NCBI RefSeq assembly: GCF_040954835.1
Contig: NC_090704.1
Coordinates: 36,026,979 to 36,090,978 of the forward strand
DNA: 64,000 nucleotides
Source of the DNA: Lepisosteus oculatus
Taxonomy: Eukaryota; Chordata; Actinopteri; Semionotiformes; Lepisosteidae
Direction: 5' to 3'
A program made the translations under genes and the position numbers. Shown in pieces: positions 45,227-55,400 of this stretch; position 1 is the stretch's first letter, and each line of letters starts with the position of its first letter. The notes beneath the pieces are model-generated. The model saw nothing but the letters and a program-made list of their open reading frames with translations, searched no databases and had not been told where the DNA came from.

Positions 45227-48200
45227 GTACGTCATATTAAAGTAAGGCAATTCATCGTCATCTAATAAAGTCATAGGGACACTCATGTAATCGGTATGTT
45301 TAATATCATTAACTTTGCTTTTTGATGCTTTGTGGCGTTATTTAACATGAGTAACACTAAGCAAATCATTGCACTGAATGACAGTGTTCCAAGGTTTTAG
45401 AAAACCTGGGGGTGACTTGGTGTATTGTCTGCAGGAGCACGCTTAACAGCCCTGTGGTGTATTCTGATACAGTTGTACGGTTTAGTGAATGGTTACCACT
45501 ATTAGCATATATAGTTTTAGCAGGCTCAGAAAATCCATTTATTTTGAGGTAAAGATAGGTATTCTAAATCATTTATTAAAATTGTATTTTCACCTCAGAA
45601 TTATACGTTACCACCTTATATAAAAATTGTCCTTCAGATCTTTAGAAATGTCACTATATGTTTAATTCATTTTTTACCTTTTTATTTTTAAGGATTGCAG
45701 CCTACAGAATTCTACAGACATTCCTCTTGGTATGTGTTGTGTATCTATTGTCACAGCTGCTAGTTTTAACATATCACGAATTATAAAAATAGCTGCACTC
45801 CTAAAACATTTTGTTTCTAATAGCAGACTCTGTATTCACATTATATAAAATATCAGTTGTTCTTTTTCTCATAACACAAAAGCTAAGACGTTTTTATTGC
45901 AAAATTTTACCTAATTTCATGTAGCCTGCAAGTTCAAGATGAAGATTGTAACATACCAAATTCTGTGTTTGTACTAAATATTTATGTGCATGTTGAAAAC
46001 GTTGTCTTTTTGGATATGACTTTGTATTATAAATTAAATGTGGTTTTAATGGAAATTCTTGGCTCTGAGGGTTTGAGAGGTTAATCTTTTTATTGATCCC
46101 TTTTGATTCATTTGCTATGTACAGCTTTTGAGTAAAACGAAGTCACTGTAAAGTAATGCCCTCTGGTCAACCCAGACAGGATGCGTCTGGGCCTTTTTAC
46201 ATAGACAGATTTTGTTTCTCCTTCAGATCGGCTCACTGTGACGTACAGTCGAAGCAGTGGACCAGGCGGGCAGCATGTGAACAAAGGTAATTGAAAAGCT
46301 CTTGATTCATGCAGTGGGATATGGGCCAGAAAAGAGTTTTTATCACATATCCAATAAAGTGTGGGTTCAATAACTTTAGAACTAAAGAAAAAGGTAGACT
46401 CTTCACAAGCAGCTTAAACCAGCAGCTTATTCACCTTGCAGCTCACATCTGGTACCACACTGAAGCTAAGCAAGTGTGAGTCAAGGCAGCACCTGGATGG
46501 GAGACCTCCTGGGAAAGTTAAGATTGCTGCTGAAGGAGGTGTTAGTGGGTCTTGTGTGGGTGCCACAGTATAGTGATGGGGACATTATACTGTAAAAAGG
46601 CAGGTGCCATCCTTTGGATGAGACATAAAACTGAGGTCCTGACTCTCTGTTGTCAATAAAAATTCCAGGATGTTTCTTAAAAAGAAGAGGGGTGTTTACC
46701 CAAAATTCCCCTTTTAATAACCATAGCCTCTTAATAATCCCCCTCTATAAATTGTCTTAATCAGTGATAGTGACTTTGGCAGTGGAGTGTCCAGAAAAGG
46801 GCTATATATGTGTAAGGATTATTATTATTATAACCAAGGTAAAACACACATAATGTGCTTTTGAAATTAATGAAGATAGTGTTACCACTTAGGATGTGTA
46901 TAACATTTAAATTCAACTGCACACGCCATAAAAGAAGTTAATAAACAATTCTTTTGTCACAAGAACGGCCACCCTAAAAAAAATAATTCTGATTTAATTC
47001 AGTTAACACAAAAGCAGAAATTCGCTTCCATGTCCAAACAGCCGACTGGATACCAGAGGATGTACGACAGAAGATCATTCTAAAGGTAAGTAGCAGTATG
47101 CGGTGCACATTAAGTACTTTTTATGAGTTACAGTGCCTGCATGTCTGTGGAATCGGGATCATGTTTCTTCTCTTTTGAAATTTTGAAACATATGTTTTCA
47201 TCGACATTGTACTGTAGCACCTTCATCTGTATTTTGTGAATCCAAAATTTAATTGCTACATTTTATCTTTATTTTCAAGGAGTCTGCACATTTCAGAATC
47301 TTTTTGAAATCTTTGCTAGAAGCCTCTGAGTCTCTTGATGTGTGCCATTCAAGAAAGTTGAAATTTCCAAGAGTCATATTCTCGAAATTATATTCACTGA
47401 ATTCTTAATGATCAATCTTGATCTTCAAGAGAATGGTATTGGAGAGTTTGTTTTTGCAGGTATGTGACATTTAAAGGGGAACTACAGTCCTAATTTCTCA
47501 GACCAATTATTGCATCTTTGTAACAAAATAAATTAAATGACATTCTAGAGACAAAAAACTAATTTTGAATTAAGGACAAAATTGTGACCTTTGTGAAAGC
47601 ACTGTAAGTTGCCACGTTGTCACAAACCCCAGTCTCACCAGGAGCGAGAGCAAGAGTTTCCATGAATTGTGACGTGATGCGGCTCTTCTTGCTCACTAGT
47701 CGCCATAATGACTGATGCTCGATGTACGAACGCATAAGTACAGGTTGTACAGCTGACATTTCACTGCAGAAATGTTCCAACACGATCTGTGTGCAGAGTT
47801 AACAAGTAAGTAGTCTTTGTCTGCAAAACCATCTCAAAATCAAAAGCAATATTTCTATTGGATTAAAAGAGATGTATTCACAAGCTTGTTTATAATGTTT
47901 ACGATGTCATAGGGCCACACATGTCGGCAGAAGTTTTGTTGCCTCGTTCTGAATCACAGCTGTGCATAGCTGGAAATGTCGTATATTATGTGATGTACAC
48001 TGATGTTTATACAAGTTACTGTGTACATTTTACTTTTATTGTGGTTTGAAATGCACTCATCAATGCTGATTATTTCTAACCGCAAAATATAAAAATAGTA
48101 TTGCAGTTCCCCTTTAAATTTCCCTTCGGAAAACTTATATACACAAACGATATGGCTTTCTGTTAAATGCCCTTATCTGGCAACTACAGCAACCCTGACA

Positions 48201-49936
48201 TGAGATTTCAGATTAACACAATAATCGAGTTTCATAAATTCAACAAAAAGGGTAAAAGGAAATGTTATGAAAGTGGATTTGTGGATGACTTATTTTTGAT
48301 GTGTTGAAGAATAAAAATCGAATCAACAAATCTGGGGAGCTCATTGTGACTTCAGAAGCCAGTCGGTATCAGATGCGAAACCTGGCGGATTGTCTGCAAA
48401 AGATTGGCGACATTATAGCGGAGGCCAGCCTCAAGCCCAAGGAGCCATCAGAGGAAGACAAGGCTCTTCGAAAAACCAGGTACCCCCCCACAACACACTG
48501 GTGTTAATTCTTGTGAGAAATTAATTTGAACAGTGCCAACACCGGCAGAGTAGTGCAGCAGAACTGTCCTGGATCCATGTCCCAGAGGTCCTCTGCTAGA
48601 AATGACTTTTACCAAATTAGCTAAATGGGCCAAATTCTCATTTGTAAGCTTTATTATGTTCTTAATTGCTGATTGTTTTATTTTCTACATTTACCAAATA
48701 TCACTTTGTAAAGTAATGGCAGTTCAAGAATTTTTAACTGGGGAAAACAAAGCTACAGGTTTTTCCATTTGAATCTTCAGCACTTCAACTGGAAATGTAT
48801 GCTGTTTTTCCACTGTGTACATACATATTAAATACTAATCTTTGACTGTTTTTGCAACATGACAGTTCTGCAAAACATCCCATTAGAAAATTAAGCTCTT
48901 ATTGTGTGCTAGAAATAAGTTTCAAAGGGGATCAAATGATGTTTATTAAAAGTTTGATCTTAACTGGGACTGAGTTGTGTGACTGAAACGGCACTGAATT
49001 TGTTACCTCTGTGGAGAAAGCCAGAAACCTTGAAAACCTGTGCTACATTGCACAGAGGACAAATATCAGATCTACTCCGAATTCAGCATTTGTGGTCAGT
49101 AAACAACTTGAAACTTTTGCTTTCCAAAGTTCATATTATAACCTTTGCTTTACAGATTTTTTTCCTTGATCAGCTTTATCTCTGATAAAGAGCTGTTCTG
49201 CATCAGGTCAGAGCTTAGAAGTAGACGGATTAAATACTTCCTCGGAGCAGATATTGAAATATGTATCAGTGACCATTCTTGAATCCTTTTTTAATCGATC
49301 AAGTGAGAAATTGAGAAGTGTTTTCACTGGTACTTGCTGGACCTGTTACTTCCAACGCCACACTATTAACACTAAAAACTGTTTAGATGTTACAGGGTCT
49401 TTTGTCTCCAATGCTAAATTGAAAGACAGAAACAGGACTGGTAATATATAACAAAAAGCGGAGTGAACCAGTTACCTCTCAGGAGAGAGTAGTGAAAAGC
49501 TGCTCTTTGAGACTGTTGTTTCCTAGAGGTGCTCCAGTTTCCTCCCACAGTCCATATACATACAAGGTTAACTTGTTTGTGGAAAAGTTGGTCTGTTTTG
49601 AGTTTAAGCATATCCATGTGTGTGCCTGCACTGCGATGGACTGGAGTCCATCCAGGGTGTATCCTGCCTTCTGTCCATTGCTTGCCTGGACAGGCTCTGG
49701 CCCTCCCATGACCATGAATTGGAAGGAGAGGTTAAACGGTGGATGAATGTTTGTGTTTGCTTGCTTCCGGAAAAAAAACAAACAAACTTTGCAACCTGCC
49801 CAAAACTGCCATTTTGTGCCATTCTTTTAATTTCATGGTTACTTTCCACAGGTTAGAGAAGATGCAGCAGGACCGGCTGAAGCAGAAGAAGATGCACTCA
49901 GATCTGAAACAAAGCAGGCGTGTGGGTTTGGACTGA
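45041..49936 (+). CDS. MRPL58: MRPL58 (ICT1), mitochondrial ribosomal peptidyl-tRNA hydrolase, complete
   Basis: MRPL58/ICT1 is a class I release-factor-like protein built into the mitochondrial large ribosomal subunit; it hydrolyses peptidyl-tRNA on stalled mitoribosomes. Six exons (45041-45226, 45693-45729, 46227-46286, 47003-47085, 48310-48479, 49852-49936) sum to 621 bp: 206 residues plus stop, the same length as human. The N-terminal ~40 residues ([20 protein letters not shown]...) are arginine-rich and free of acids, fitting a mitochondrial presequence. [15 protein letters not shown] matches the family. The catalytic GGQ is at residues 88-90 in [26 protein letters not shown] and a lysine/arginine-rich tail ([17 protein letters not shown]) complete it. 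The ATG at 45,041 is chosen because it begins the MAA... homology; upstream in-frame sequence has no ATG. Confidence 0.96.
45693..45729 (+). CDS. MRPL58: MRPL58 exon 2 (37 bp)
   Basis: Tiny exon encoding [12 protein letters not shown]; matches the variable linker ending SDIPLD in human. Acceptor tttaag, donor TTG|gtatgt. Confidence 0.9.
46227..46286 (+). CDS. MRPL58: MRPL58 exon 3 with GGQ motif
   Basis: 60 bp encoding [20 protein letters not shown]. Contains the catalytic GGQ loop. Acceptor cttcag, donor AAG|gtaatt. Confidence 0.95.
46436..46835 (+). repeat. 5S rRNA-derived SINE
   Basis: The head matches 5S rRNA: CACTGAAGCTAAGCA with ACCTGGATGGGAGACCTCCT GGGAAA. The body has CCTTTGGATGAGACATAAAA and GAGGTCCTGACTCTCTGT; the tail has GAAAAGGGCTATATATGTGT followed by ATTATTATTATTAT. 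This is the SINE3 layout. Inserted in MRPL58 intron 3, same strand. Confidence 0.8.
47003..47085 (+). CDS. MRPL58: MRPL58 exon 4
   Basis: 83 bp encoding [28 protein letters not shown]. Acceptor attcag, donor AAG|gtaagt. Confidence 0.95.
47475..48113. mobile_element. Non-autonomous DNA transposon, Kolobok/T2-like
   Basis: Ends are inverted repeats: AGGGGAACTACAG on the left and the complement of AGGGGAACTGCAA on the right, with one mismatch in the first 12. Both are flanked by TTAA (47,471-47,474 and 48,114-48,117). TTAA targets with AGG-type termini fit Kolobok/T2; piggyBac also uses TTAA but usually has different termini. About 640 bp with no transposase frame. Confidence 0.7.
48310..48479 (+). 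CDS. MRPL58: MRPL58 exon 5
   Basis: 170 bp encoding [20 protein letters not shown] and [20 protein letters not shown] to EEDKALRKT. The acceptor ttgaag has a weak pyrimidine tract; the donor is CAG|gtaccc. Confidence 0.93.
48544..48598 (+). pseudogene. Initiator tRNA-Met remnant in MRPL58 intron 5
   Basis: Follows the initiator tRNA: GGCAGAG acceptor, a D-arm-like TAGTGCAGCAGAA, an anticodon arm CCTGGATCCATGTCCCAG still holding CAT, then AGGTC joined straight to CCTCTGCTA. Most of the T arm is deleted, so box B is lost and it should be silent. Confidence 0.75.
49529..49745 (+). repeat. V-SINE, 3' part
   Basis: Reads CTCCAGTTTCCTCCCACAGT, CTGCGATGGACTGGAGTCCA, CCAGGGTGTATCCTGCCTTC and ends near GGATGAATG. 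The tRNA-like head and core are missing. Lies 106 bases upstream of MRPL58 exon 6. Confidence 0.75.
49852..49936 (+). CDS. MRPL58: MRPL58 exon 6 (last coding)
   Basis: 85 bp encoding the basic tail [27 protein letters not shown] and TGA. Acceptor ccacag. Confidence 0.94.
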
Positions 49937-50079
49937 AAAACCCTGTCCTGAAATGAAGACAGGACCCGACTTGTCCTGTTCTGCATGTGTTTGGCATATT
50001 TGGGCGCAAGAGTTTTCATCCCACATTATATTGTCCTGACAACAGATTTGTAAAAATATATCTGCCAAAATAACAATGT

Positions 50080-50085
50080 AATAAA
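50080..50085 (+). terminator. MRPL58 polyadenylation signal
   Basis: AATAAA 144 bases after the stop codon; a T/GT-rich stretch (CTCTGTGTTTGG) follows as a downstream element. Confidence 0.7.
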
Positions 50086-50889
50086 ATCTACTCTGTGTTT
50101 GGTATATCACATTATTTCTACATTGACCCCATGTGCAGTTCATTGTGCAGAAGAAGATGGCACTGCATCATTGCACCTAGTTCAGTGCACACAAGTGTAA
50201 TGCTGTTGTAATAACTGCCCAGTTGTCATCATTTAAGTTAAAGGTAAGTTAAGACATAAGTTAAAGACAATTTAGTTATAGAGCCTTTAAGAGGACACAT
50301 TAGATAGCAATAGTTGATGCCAATTTTCAGTGTCACAAAAGAACCGTCGTTTGAATGGGCAAAATAGATCCTAAGAAACAACATAGTATTGGATTAGCCT
50401 TGTAAAAACAGATGTTCAGATGCTTGTACAACACCAGGCAAATGGATTCAAGCTTGTATTGGGCCCTATTCATTGGGGGAAGAATTTTTGAAGTCTTTTA
50501 CTGAAGATAAAAAGTGATTTTTGATTGTTATTATAACAATGGCACCTGTAAATGAATGGGAGGTGGTTAGAAAGCCTGGTCTTGGAACAGACTGCTGTGA
50601 AGAAACATTTCTGTTCTGTTCCAAGACCAAGTTTTCAATAGATCCTATTTCTGATTTAGTTTTGTCTCCTTAATGTCCTTTATAAATGCAATAATTTCTT
50701 GTATTGTGATTATAATCGAACAGAATATTTCTATAGATTGCTGAACTAGTTAAAAATGAAGCCCTGATTTATTATATAACCAGAAGAATGCTGTCCATAA
50801 ACCAAAACGATTGGGAGGCAACGCTTTAGAACGGGATTGCATTCATTATTATAATAACCGAACAGTGGAAATCGACCCGTGAGTAGAAC

Positions 50890-51330
50890 TTGAACTTTAT
50901 TGGCATGTGTAACCGGTACATGTTCTTACAGAAAGTCTCGATTGTTAAAAACAAAGTGTAAAAACACAGAGTGCAGACAGTGCATCAAGACAATATACAA
51001 ACAGTAGACAATGTACAAGTAAAGAAGTTAACAGTTGGAATGTAAACAATGCCGACGTGTAAGAACAATGACTGGAGATGTGCAATAAATAAAATTATAA
51101 TGATGTAGATGGTGTAGGTGTGGTCCGAGGGACATAACTAAATGTGTTCGCATATCGCAGTACTTGTAGATAGACGCTATTGAAGAATCTGGTATTAAGT
51201 GTCCGTATGCTCTTGTATCTCTTGCCTGAGCGCAGTGGCCTGAAACGGAGATTAATTCGTTCAATCCGCTTTCTAGTTTCATATTCACTTTCAGAAATCT
51301 TACTTTACATATTTCCGGTCGCATTCACGG
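50890..51330 (-). repeat. LINE 3'-end remnant
   Basis: On the minus strand the segment near 51,235-51,140 reads RSGKRYKSIRTLNTRFFNSV YLQVLRY, resembling the C-terminal end (RYR.IRTKT.RLRNSFFP) of several fish LINE ORF2 proteins. It is followed by a 3' UTR-like tail ending in the complement of GAACTTTATTGGCATG. Clade not determined. Confidence 0.5.
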
Positions 51331-51763
51331 ATCTTCTATCCACAGACTTCATTTAATTATATCATTGTTGAAATTGTGAATAATTTAAACTGACAGGTAA
51401 AGAGAAAAAGGTTATCTTTACCGAAAAAGAAACACTTGCGCTTCGATGGTTAACTCGTACACGTTACAACGTACCTACCTATACTTCTTTATTTTATATT
51501 GTTTTGGGAGACGTTTATATTCCTTTTCAGTTTTGCTGCTGCGATTCTCAAACTCCACGAGCCGATTCCTATCCACAGTTTTTCTGTACAGTAGCAGATT
51601 ATTTCGTTTGAAACGGTTTTGGATCATTGATATCCAAACATCTGTGCCTCGAGCGAGATGTTTTTTTATAAATGTTTTAAAGTTATATTTTTTATAATAG
51701 CAAGCATGAAGTCTTGATCTATATAAAAATATAATTTCGTTCAAAATTGCGAAAAAAATGTTT

Positions 51764-51836
51764 CACCCCAGATGGGACTCGAACCCACAATCCCTGGCTT
51801 AGGAGGCCAGTGCCTTATCCATTAGGCCACTGGGGC
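51764..51836 (-). tRNA. tRNA-Arg (anticodon CCT)
   Basis: 73 bases; acceptor GCCCCAG/CTGGGGT, anticodon stem-loop CTGGCCTCCTAAGCCAG, T arm GTGGGTTCGAGTCCCAT. A run of seven T follows on the minus strand as terminator. Confidence 0.96.
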
Positions 51837-52160
51837 TCATACATGGAATAGTATCCATTTTATTCATTTTAAATTTCAAACTGTTTAATTCGTCTTTTTT
51901 TATATTGATGTGTTTTTCTTATACAAATAGAGCACTATAAGCTTTCCTTAAAACCACTCGGACGTATCCAGGAAATCAATGGTAAAACTATCACCAGCCC
52001 AGGTGACGAGGAATCTCCCGGATTGTCTTTACGTTTAAACAAAGAGTTCGACATTACGTATAATTTTTTTTTTGGAGTAACAAAGCTAAGTAGGGAAAAG
52101 ATTATTTCTAGTTTACCTATATGTTTAATGAATTAAGATATTTTTTGAGGGGAAAAAAAA

Positions 52161-52233
52161 CGACCACGAAGGGACTCGAACCCTCAATCTTCTGATCCGA
52201 AGTCAGACGCCTTATCCATTAGGCCACGCGGTC
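52161..52233 (-). tRNA. tRNA-Arg (anticodon TCG), copy 3
   Basis: Identical over 73 bases to the two plus-strand copies at 41,477 and 41,703, in opposite orientation. A run of eight T follows directly. Confidence 0.97.
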
Positions 52234-52409
52234 ACACGGTACAAGCCTCTTTTTCTTGATAGTTAAACCTGCCCCATCCCACAGTCCCGTTTATTTTCCG
52301 GGAACGAAGCGGGGAAAAACGTCAATACTTAAAAATATTTTTGTGTAGGAGAAAAAGCTCTAAATAAAAAGGGATTCGCTTTGTAGGGAAGGATTCATAA
52401 CAAAACAGC

Positions 52410-52481
52410 TAGCAGAGGATGGTTTCGATCCATCGACCTCTGGGTTATGGGCCCAGCACGCTTCCGCTGCGCCACTCTGCT
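52410..52481 (-). tRNA. Initiator tRNA-Met, copy 2
   Basis: Identical over 72 bases to the plus-strand initiator gene at 40,161, in opposite orientation. A TTTT tract follows at about 10 bases. Confidence 0.97.
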
Positions 52482-55400
52482 CACATAACTTCTCTCTCAA
52501 TCCGCTGTATTTACCACTACACGTACAGTCTCGGAATACAGTCTTTCCGTTTTTACCAATTCCACGTAATTAAACAGATCAGCAAAAATAACCGCAATTC
52601 ATTGATTTAAATCTTTTTGCAAACCAATCCCAAGCTACTGTTTCCCGTGCTCTCCTGATGAAGCTCGGGTGTGTAGGAAAAGCAATTCGGCGCCAGCGAT
52701 TCTGCTATTAAAACATCCAGTTTTCATAAGGTTGCATTTTATTCACTTTGCAAGTTTGTTTAACTCATTCTGCGACTTAAAAATCAGTTTCTTATTTTGA
52801 CTTGGAGAAAACTCAAGATAATATAAGAAAAATGTACTTTCCTTTTAATACAAGACCTAATAAAATACAATACTTTTATAAACTGTTAGAAACGTAATCT
52901 GAAAAGTACAGTAGATGATACATGCTCTAAATTAATATTTATTACAAAGTCGATCAAATTTATAAAAATTCGTCGAGAAATAATAGGAATTCTCGTCGTT
53001 CGTTTTTTTTTTAATTTAACAGAAATTTACTTACAACGTTCCAGTTTTCTTCGTGACTCCATTTCAGTTGTGAAAAATTCCAACGTTATTTCGTTCGCAT
53101 TTTCTTGTGTGTGTTTTGTGCTTGTGTTTGTTATTTTTTTCGTTTGCATGTTGTACTTGAGCTACCTAGAAAAGCGGTAAATGCTACAAGGAAAAGAAGT
53201 CTACCCGTATAGTGAGCACCTGAAATTATACACAGCTGAAATTATACACAGCTGTAGTGCATTAAACTCGGATCACTGCAATTTCTGATCGAATGTAAGC
53301 ATGCAGAAACATGCGGGATTTTCCGTGCCAGTATGGAAATGGTCCTAGACAAAACTAATCTGTGTTTGACCTTAACGGCTTCTTATTGATGAATGAATAC
53401 ACCGTACTTCTCTAATAGAACATAAGAGAAACTCTTTCAGTTTACATAAGAGTGTTTGAAGAATTTGTAAACTGCAATTTATAGTGGGCATTTTCAAATG
53501 GGAAAGACCCATTGATAAATGTCATCTTTGCATAAATGGCCATGTCATGTTGTTATATCAAGTTCAGAAACCAGACCCCACTGCTGATTCCTTCTTTTCC
53601 TTGTCTGGGATTTACATAAAAAACATTGTAAAAGAGGTTTGCTTGGAAATGCTTTAATATGGCAGAGACAGAAGACAGTGGGTTAAATACAGACATTTAA
53701 ATTATTACACTATGGGACAGCATTAAACTGGTGAGAGCTAACTTAAATACAACAAGCTTATTTACAGATTTGAAGAAAGTTTTCAACATAATTATATGGC
53801 ACCATTTAAGAATGTTTTTCAACATGTAGGACACAGCAAGACAATAATAAAATTCAAACTTTCATAAGTCATCACATTAAGATTTTCTAACCAATTCTCC
53901 TTGTAGGTGTTAGTAAAGGATGTGGGAAAATGCTTTTGGAATAAGAACACTCATATACACAGGGAAGCATTTTGTTAATTCTGTGAGTCCAACAGTATGG
54001 AAATGCTCAAATTAATACAATACATGAGACATTAGGAAGCATTTCTAAGTGCAATTTTGAAGACTCCTAAACATTGCTATATCCTGAAGTATACCGTTTC
54101 AAACAAAATTGTTCCTTATTAAGGCAGTGGGGAAACAGCTCCACTACACAATTTGGCAACTTTTCCAATGTCTCCCTTTATGTCTGCGTCTGTAACCTCT
54201 AAATGACGCTCCCAATTCCATTCTCAAACAGTGAAGTTACCCTGAGAGAACCCAGACCGACAATGGATAAGGATGAGGCCTTATTTCTGCCGTGTTGTTC
54301 TGTGCACACAGCCATTGAGCTGCAGCCTGGGTTAGGTCTTAAGCTTTGGTTAAAGACCCTGCAGATTGTGACTGAGACCTAGCAGGTCAGTAGCAGCGTG
54401 CTTTACACTGCAGCTGCTAAAAGTACATAAGCACCCTTTTGTTCTTCTCATCTATAAGCAATTTGAGTTCCACTGCTACTGCTTGGAAAGCTTTCACATT
54501 GTGTGGTACACAATGATTTTCATTTTACCCTGGTTTAAAATTGGGCTCATTCCCCACTTTTGTACAAGGGCTCTGAAAATGTTGCCCTGACTAAGGCACC
54601 AGTCTAGAGCAACTACCTCAAGGCAGTGACCAGAGTTTGGGTTTTACTGTGGCGAGACTCAGGGTTCCATTTTAAACTCATTGTGACATTAGAATATGTT
54701 CATTTAAATGGCAAAAGGCTGTGTATTTTATTTTCAAGGGGAAAAAAAGGAATCAGACAATAACTGAATGACAACAGTAACTCAACAGCAACCTCCTTTA
54801 CTTTTTCCATCATCTTAAAAATCCCTTCCAATTTTAAATGAGCTGGGCTCCAGCATACGGAGGGTGGAATATTGTTACTATTGGGAAAAGGTCCTTGGAC
54901 CTCGGTCCTTGTATAGCTTTTCACTAGGAGCAAGAGCAGTGTGTTTGATCCAAAACAGACCAAGGAAAAAGGACTGTGGACAGGGATTTATTAAAGCATC
55001 AATCATGTGCATCTGCCTTCCATGACAAGTTGGGAGTATTAATAAAGAACTCAGAAGACATGTTTTGCAGCTGGTCTATATTTAGCTGGAGAACAAACTT
55101 GTCTCAGCACTTCGATTGGCATTTACAATACTGCAGCATTGCTTCACCAACTTTCAAATATGATCACAAATCCCCAAGGTATATAAACGCATCCAGAAGA
55201 CAAAAGGGTCCCGAACATAGGACATTAACCGATATGAGATGTATTGATAAGATTTTGCTCATCAGGTCTACATGTTATCAATGCGACATCACCATGTTTG
55301 ATCTGGTATAGAATTACTTAATCTGGTTTTGAAATTATATCTAACATCTAATTTCTGACTCAGTTGTTCTGAACTGGCTTGGTAATGGATTTGACACTTG

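Larger units (their letters stand above)
45227..49851. other. MRPL58 introns
   Basis: Five introns. Intron 3 (46,287-47,002) holds a 5S-derived SINE, intron 4 (47,086-48,309) a Kolobok/T2-type element, and intron 5 (48,480-49,851) an initiator-tRNA remnant and a V-SINE. Introns 1 and 2 show nothing recognisable. Confidence 0.7.
49937..51763. other. MRPL58 3' UTR and intergenic sequence
   Basis: The MRPL58 3' UTR should end near 50,105. A 14-bp perfect hairpin stem lies at 50,578-50,628. A LINE 3' remnant occupies about 50,890-51,330. The remainder is AT-rich with nothing recognised. Confidence 0.55.
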
